This document shows positions 59,466 through 64,000 of a stretch of DNA of 64,000 bases, piece after piece. The position numbers and the translations under genes were made by a program. This stretch comes from Dallia pectoralis. Lineage: Eukaryota; Chordata; Actinopteri; Esociformes; Umbridae. Every line of letters begins with the position of its first letter. Within the stretch, counting starts at the first letter, position 1. The notes under the pieces were generated by a model. That model had not been told where the DNA came from, searched no databases, and worked only from the letters and a program-made list of their open reading frames with translations. The stretch covers positions 18,991,463 to 19,055,462 of the forward strand of contig CM055730.1 of the NCBI GenBank assembly GCA_029465975.1, read 5' to 3'.

Positions 59466-62078
59466 ATGGTTGATAAAGGGGTCGTGGCGTCGTGCTTCTC
59501 TCTGCTCAGAGTGGTCTTACTTGGTGGTCTCTGCTGCGTGCAAGGCGGTCAAAAGCACAAGGACTCAGGCTCTGAGAGGGTGCCAGGTAGCGCACCCCCT
59601 CACCTCATCTTCATCTTGGCAGATGACCAGGGATACGGTGACGTAGGCTACCATGGCTCGGACATCCATACTCCGGTCCTGGACCAGCTGGCTGGGGAGG
59701 GGGTGAAGCTGGAGAACTACTACGTCCAGCCGATTTGCTCGCCCTCACGTAGCCAGCTCATGACCGGACGGTAAGTGGCGCATTTTCTGTGCTTTAATGG
59801 CTCAATATACATCACTGTGAATGGTCTGATTCCCATCACCCTCCTCTGGGTTTCTAGTGAGCTTTCGTCGAAACAGAGGAGTGATTGGTCAGAATGCTGC
59901 ACGCTGTTGTGAGAATCAATGTATGCGTTTTTTGTTTGGAACAAATGGATGGAGGTTGTGACGTTTATTACCGACAATTATTTGCTCTCTCGTTCCGGGA
60001 ATCTTTCCCATTCGTGGTTTGACATGTCATCGTCTTGGCATCGTTTTTCCGCAGGTACCAGATTCACACAGGCCTCCAGCATTCCGTCATCCGGGCACGC
60101 CAGCCGCTGTGCCTGCCGGCCGACATGCCAACCCTGGCTGAGAGGCTGCTGGGAGCTGGCTACAAAACCCACATGGTAGGAAAGTGGCACCTGGGCTTTT
60201 GCCTGCCTTCCTGCCTGCCCACAGGCCGCGGCTTCCAGAGTTTCCTGGGCTCCCTGACTGGCAGCGGTGACCATTTCTCGTACCAGAGCTGTGACCAGGC
60301 TGAGGCCTGTGGCTTTGATCTACACGACGGGAAGAGAGCGGCTTGGGAATTGAGTGGTAACTACTCTACAACACTCTATATAGACAGGTGAGGACTGCTC
60401 TTACACAGTTTACTTTACTACTTTAACACTTTCATGCATCTCCACAACACTCTATATAGACAGGTGAGGACTGCTCTTACACAGTTTACTTTACTACTTT
60501 AACACTTTCATGCATCTCCACAACACTCTATATAGACAGGTGAGGACTGCTCTTACACAGTTTACTTTACTACTTTAACACTTTCATGCATCTCCACAAC
60601 ACTCTATATAGACAGGTGAGGACTGCTCTTACACAGTTTATTTACTACTTTAACACTTTCATGCATCTCCACAACACTCTATATAGACAGGTGAGGACTG
60701 CTCTTACACAGTTTACTACTTTAACACTTTCATGCATCTCCACAACACTCTATATAGACAAGTGAGGACTGCTCTTACACAGTTTACTAACACTATGATG
60801 CATATGAACTGTTACTTATGTTGGTAGAGAGTGAACTATGTACAGAAATACACGTAGCCATCATACATTTTAATTACTTGCTAAAAAGTTTTTGGCTATT
60901 TCAAAAACACCACAGAGCTTATGTATTTGTATCTGTTGTGTATAAAGATAACCCAGATAGGATTGTCTCTCTTTCCAAACAGAGTTAAGAAGATCCTGAG
61001 GGCCCATGATCCCCGGACACCCCTTTTCCTGTACCTGGCCCTCCAGGCCGTTCACACCCCCTTGCAGGTGCCAAACCACTTTCTCAGGCGCTACAGTGAC
61101 GTGGAGAACCGCTCGCGGCGTCACTATGCGGCCATGTTGAGCTGCGTGGACGAGGCCGTGGGGGAACTGGTGCAGGAGCTGAAGACCAGGGGCCTCTACC
61201 AGAACTCTGTTCTGGTCTACTCCTCAGACAACGGCGGTCAGCCACTCTCCGGGGGCAGCAACTGGCCCCTGCGCGGGGGGAAGGGCACCTATTGGGAGGG
61301 GGGCGTACGGGCAGTGGGGTTCGTCCACAGTCCACTCCTGAAGCAGAAAGGGAAGGTGAGCAAGGCGATGATCCATGTTTCGGACTGGTACCCCACCCTG
61401 TTGTCTCTGGCCGGGGCCCCGGTGAAGAGCCTAGGCAAGCTTGACGGGCACAACGTGTGGGGGGCTATTAGCCATGGCCTGCCCTCCCCACGCACTGAGA
61501 TCCTGTTTAACATCGACCCAGTATCCAGACGGCCCGGTGAAGCGGACCACAGGACCCTGGCCCTCAACGGCTTCGGCATCTGGGACACGGCGGTGCGGGC
61601 GGCCATCCGAGCCGGGGACTGGAAGCTGCTGACGGGGAACGTCGGTGACGGGGACTGGGTGCCCCCTCAGACCATGCCCGGGGGGCCACAGCGGTGGCAG
61701 GGCATGGAGAAACGCCGGGACCAGAGGGGGAAATCTGTGTGGCTTTTCAACGTCACTGCTGACCCTTACGAGAGGTTGGACCTGGCTGAGGCACGGCCGG
61801 AAGTGGTCAAGATACTACTAGGCAGGCTGGCTGAGTACAACCTGACGGCCGTGTCCCCCCGGAGCCCCTCCGACGACCACATGGCGGACCCTCAGCTCCA
61901 CGGCGGGGTGTGGACACCATGGCTGGGGGAGCCAAGCAAAGAGGTACCAGCAGGGGGCAGCGTGGAGGAAAGGAAGGGCAAAGGGAGCAGTAAGAGGAGG
62001 CAATGTAAGGTGTGCAAACTGAAAGCCCTCTTTAAAAAGGTGGGCTCCAGGATGCAGAGGTCCTCTCTCTTCTTTTAA
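59466..62078 (+). CDS. arsi: Arylsulfatase I-like sulfatase, three coding exons
   Basis: Coding exons are 59,466-59,770, 60,055-60,387 and 60,983-62,078, all with GT...AG introns and matching phases, giving 577 aa (human ARSI is close to that). The start lies in a good Kozak context. A hydrophobic N-terminus (residues 5-26, SLLRVVLLGGLCC) looks like a signal peptide, so the enzyme should enter the secretory pathway. Sulfatase hallmarks are HLIFILADDQGYGDVG with the metal-binding Asp pair (53-54), CSPSRSQLMTGR with the Cys91 that is converted to formylglycine, HMVGKWHLGF with Lys145 and His147, VHTPL with His237, and YSSDNGG with Asp295/Asn296. Possible N-glycosylation sites are NYS, NVT and NLT. 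The C-terminal basic KCKVCKLK-like tail (QCKVCKLKALFKKV) favours ARSI over ARSB and ARSJ. The physiological substrate is not well established; ester sulfate hydrolysis is inferred from the family. All catalytic residues are present, so the gene looks intact. Intron 2 starts with a repeat copying the exon 2 donor. Confidence 0.9.
60368..60790 (+). repeat. 76-bp tandem repeat in arsi intron 2 that duplicates the exon 2 end and donor
   Basis: ACAACACTCTATATAGACAG followed by GTGAGGACTG ends coding exon 2 and then recurs five times downstream. GT donors lie at 60,388, 60,464, 60,540, 60,616, 60,691 and, in a changed form (GACAAGTGAGG), 60,762. The spacing is 76, 76, 76, 75 and 71 bp, with shortening due to small deletions in the TTTACTTTACTAC segment. 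Confidence 0.95.
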
Positions 62079-63059
62079 TGCACAAAAAGAGGAACAATGA
62101 CATGAGAGATAAGATTAGTCACTGACTACCTCCTGGTCACCATGGCAACTGCGAGATTGATATTGAGACTGATGGTAGGATGTCTCATTCGCCCAATGAC
62201 ACTGGGACACCCAGGGGGGTATGTTTTTCTACTTGGTGTTTAGTTATGTGCACTCTATTTGGTGTTATTACGCACTTAACAGGCTACGCTCTACTTATAA
62301 CATGCTCTTCCATTCCAAAACCCACTCTAAACAACACCTTCAGTGTGTCCAAATCCTTAAGTGGGAAGTGGCCAGAAAAAGCTCCTCACTAGAGCTACGG
62401 TACGGCACAACCAGAACCCAGGCAATGTTTGTGATGTGCGGACTCTACTGTATGTGCGTTATGCTAAATAATTGTGTTTAAATGCCCACGGTTTTGAACA
62501 TGCCACATTACAGGACCCAGGTCACTTCCTAATGTGATATGTGTGCCTGTTGACTATAAGCCAGTTACTTAGGAACATATATTTGTACTGCACTTCACAC
62601 ACAAATGTAGGTGGGCAATCCCACATCGAGGAGGAAGACAAGCTTTCTGTTCGTTATTTCATGAAGTCTGACGGAGTGCTTAACAAGCTGCCTACTGCTT
62701 CCTTTCTCCGTCACCCGCCCAGCCAAGTCTCATCCACTCTCGTCCACTTATCCAGTTTTGTTTTTTTAGTGTCATCTTCTACAGACTCACTGTTTCTTCC
62801 AGAGGTCAGGTCACAGGGGAGGATAACTGACCACTGATGTTCAGAGTCAGAAAGAGAGGAGGAAGAGGAGGCAGAAGACCTTACAGTTGGCACATCCCTG
62901 CCTTATCGGTCATCTCCTTATTTGTCTGTGTCATTTTATGCAAACAGATATGTGACTACCGTTTGCTGCTTTCCTTTTACAAATACACTCTGACGAAACG
63001 TGTGGGCGATGTGTCACTTGTGTTGATTGCTGCGTGTATAATGTGAGCGTGAGACAAAG

Positions 63060-63060
<1 letters not shown>
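62079..63060. other. arsi 3' flank, probable 3' UTR
   Basis: Follows the TAA at 62,076-62,078. I did not spot a canonical AATAAA nearby, so the transcript end is undefined. No other gene recognised. Confidence 0.4.

Positions 63061-63110
<50 letters not shown>
63061..63110. repeat. (TG)n microsatellite
   Basis: About 24 uninterrupted TG units. Confidence 0.95.
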
Positions 63111-63112
<2 letters not shown>

Positions 63113-63518
63113 ACGGACGGTTGCCTGCGCAAGCGTGTGTGAGTATGCGCTTCCACGAAAACACAGTACGAACCTCGCAGCTAAAACGCTGAAAGTCAAA
63201 TTCGTAGATTCGCCGTGACTGCTTTCTAAATAACGCCGCTAGAGCCTTAAAACCGAAAAAACACTGGGGCCGTTGGTCCGAGTAAAAATGCATACAGTGA
63301 TCTGACTCCTGTGAAGTGACACATTGGGTCCTGCAGAGAGGAAGAACAGACAGAAGCTATAAATCTACACGACGACACCCGGCACCAGACCCCAAGGCCC
63401 ACTGAGAGGGGTTGACCCGCAACGACATCATAGAGATCCGTCAGGGCACCGGCAACATGAGCGGTCTGACGGGTTCCAAGGCGGGATCTCTGGCGTCGAG
63501 AACCCCTCGCGTAATTAG

Positions 63519-63564
<46 letters not shown>

Positions 63565-64000
63565 ATATGTGGGCCAGTGAAGCCATGTGTTGACAACATT
63601 ATGTGGTGTTGACTGTGACTACATACCGGAACGCGACTAAGCCGTTAAGTAGCAACCCGTTAGACCTGTGTAACCGCGATGATTAGGCGCGGCTCCATTT
63701 ACAATATCCCATGACAAATGGTCAACTATTAACCCTTGAAGCTGCACAAACATCGCCAGAGAGAGGCTCGAGCGCATTCAGTAGCGATAATCGACTGTCG
63801 CCGGAGAAAGAGGAAGAAGCGGTGTTCTGCTGAGACTCACAGCACGTCGGGTTTGGCTGTTTCGCCATAATGACCGCGGACAACAGCTTTGCTCGTTCTT
63901 CCTCTATGCAGTGAAACAGAGCCGCACGGATACAGCGCATTTGACCACATGCGTTTTCACGCGTCTTCCTCTGAGAAGACAGACAGAGCGAGAACGGTCA
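63111..64000. other. CpG-richer stretch, no gene recognised; (GA)n at 63,518-63,559
   Basis: CpG density is higher than in the intergenic DNA, especially 63,170-63,260 and 63,600-63,990. On the plus strand AACATGAGCGG (ATG at about 63,457) opens MSGLTGSKAGSLASRTPR, followed by GTAATT before the (GA)n tract; on the minus strand MAKQPNPTCCESQQNTASS opens near 63,870. Either could be a first exon of a neighbouring gene, but I recognise neither. Confidence 0.35.

Overview
This window is vertebrate, almost certainly teleost fish, genomic DNA. The evidence is two intron-containing vertebrate genes (a KCNQ-type potassium channel exon and an arylsulfatase), many fish-type Tc1/mariner and hAT relics, a Rex3-like RTE retrotransposon with a GATG-type tail, a tRNA-derived SINE of a kind I associate with salmonid and pike-like fishes, solo-LTR-like repeats, and long CA/TG tracts. 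I cannot name the species; the SINE only hints at a protacanthopterygian fish.

Layout. (1) 1-37,149 has no recognisable exon. It is filled with minisatellite arrays (units 13 to 62 bp) and decayed transposons, and is probably part of the first intron of a kcnq5-like gene on the minus strand, because the exon at 37,156-37,489 splices in that direction. (2) 37,156-37,489 (minus) is coding exon 1 of kcnq5, in a CpG-rich setting, with an apparent one-base frameshift. (3) 37,490-59,465 lies between two divergently oriented genes. It carries a 5'-inverted Rex3-like LINE with target-site duplication (40,044-42,235), a large 42-bp array, a SINE, two solo-LTR-like repeats, a Tc1 element interrupted by one of them, and more arrays. 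(4) 59,466-62,078 (plus) is a complete three-coding-exon arylsulfatase I-like gene (arsi, 577 aa). (5) 62,079-64,000 is 3' flank and a CpG-richer stretch in which I recognise no gene.

The dominant theme is tandem repetition. Summing my array coordinates gives roughly 28% of the window. Several arrays record history: a 40-bp array at 27,674-33,536 is split by two DNA transposons, one of which carries a hAT element with a perfect 8-bp target duplication, which itself holds a 13-bp array. The 43-bp array (about 55 copies) repeats a cluster of three variant units at exactly 40 units' distance. A 76-bp array in arsi intron 2 has copied the end of coding exon 2 together with its splice donor, giving six consecutive donor sites.

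The two genes do not obviously work together: kcnq5 encodes a voltage-gated M-type potassium channel subunit, arsi a secretory-pathway sulfatase. I found no evidence for an undescribed multi-gene system. The most interesting biology is repeat and transposon structure and its effect on the two genes.
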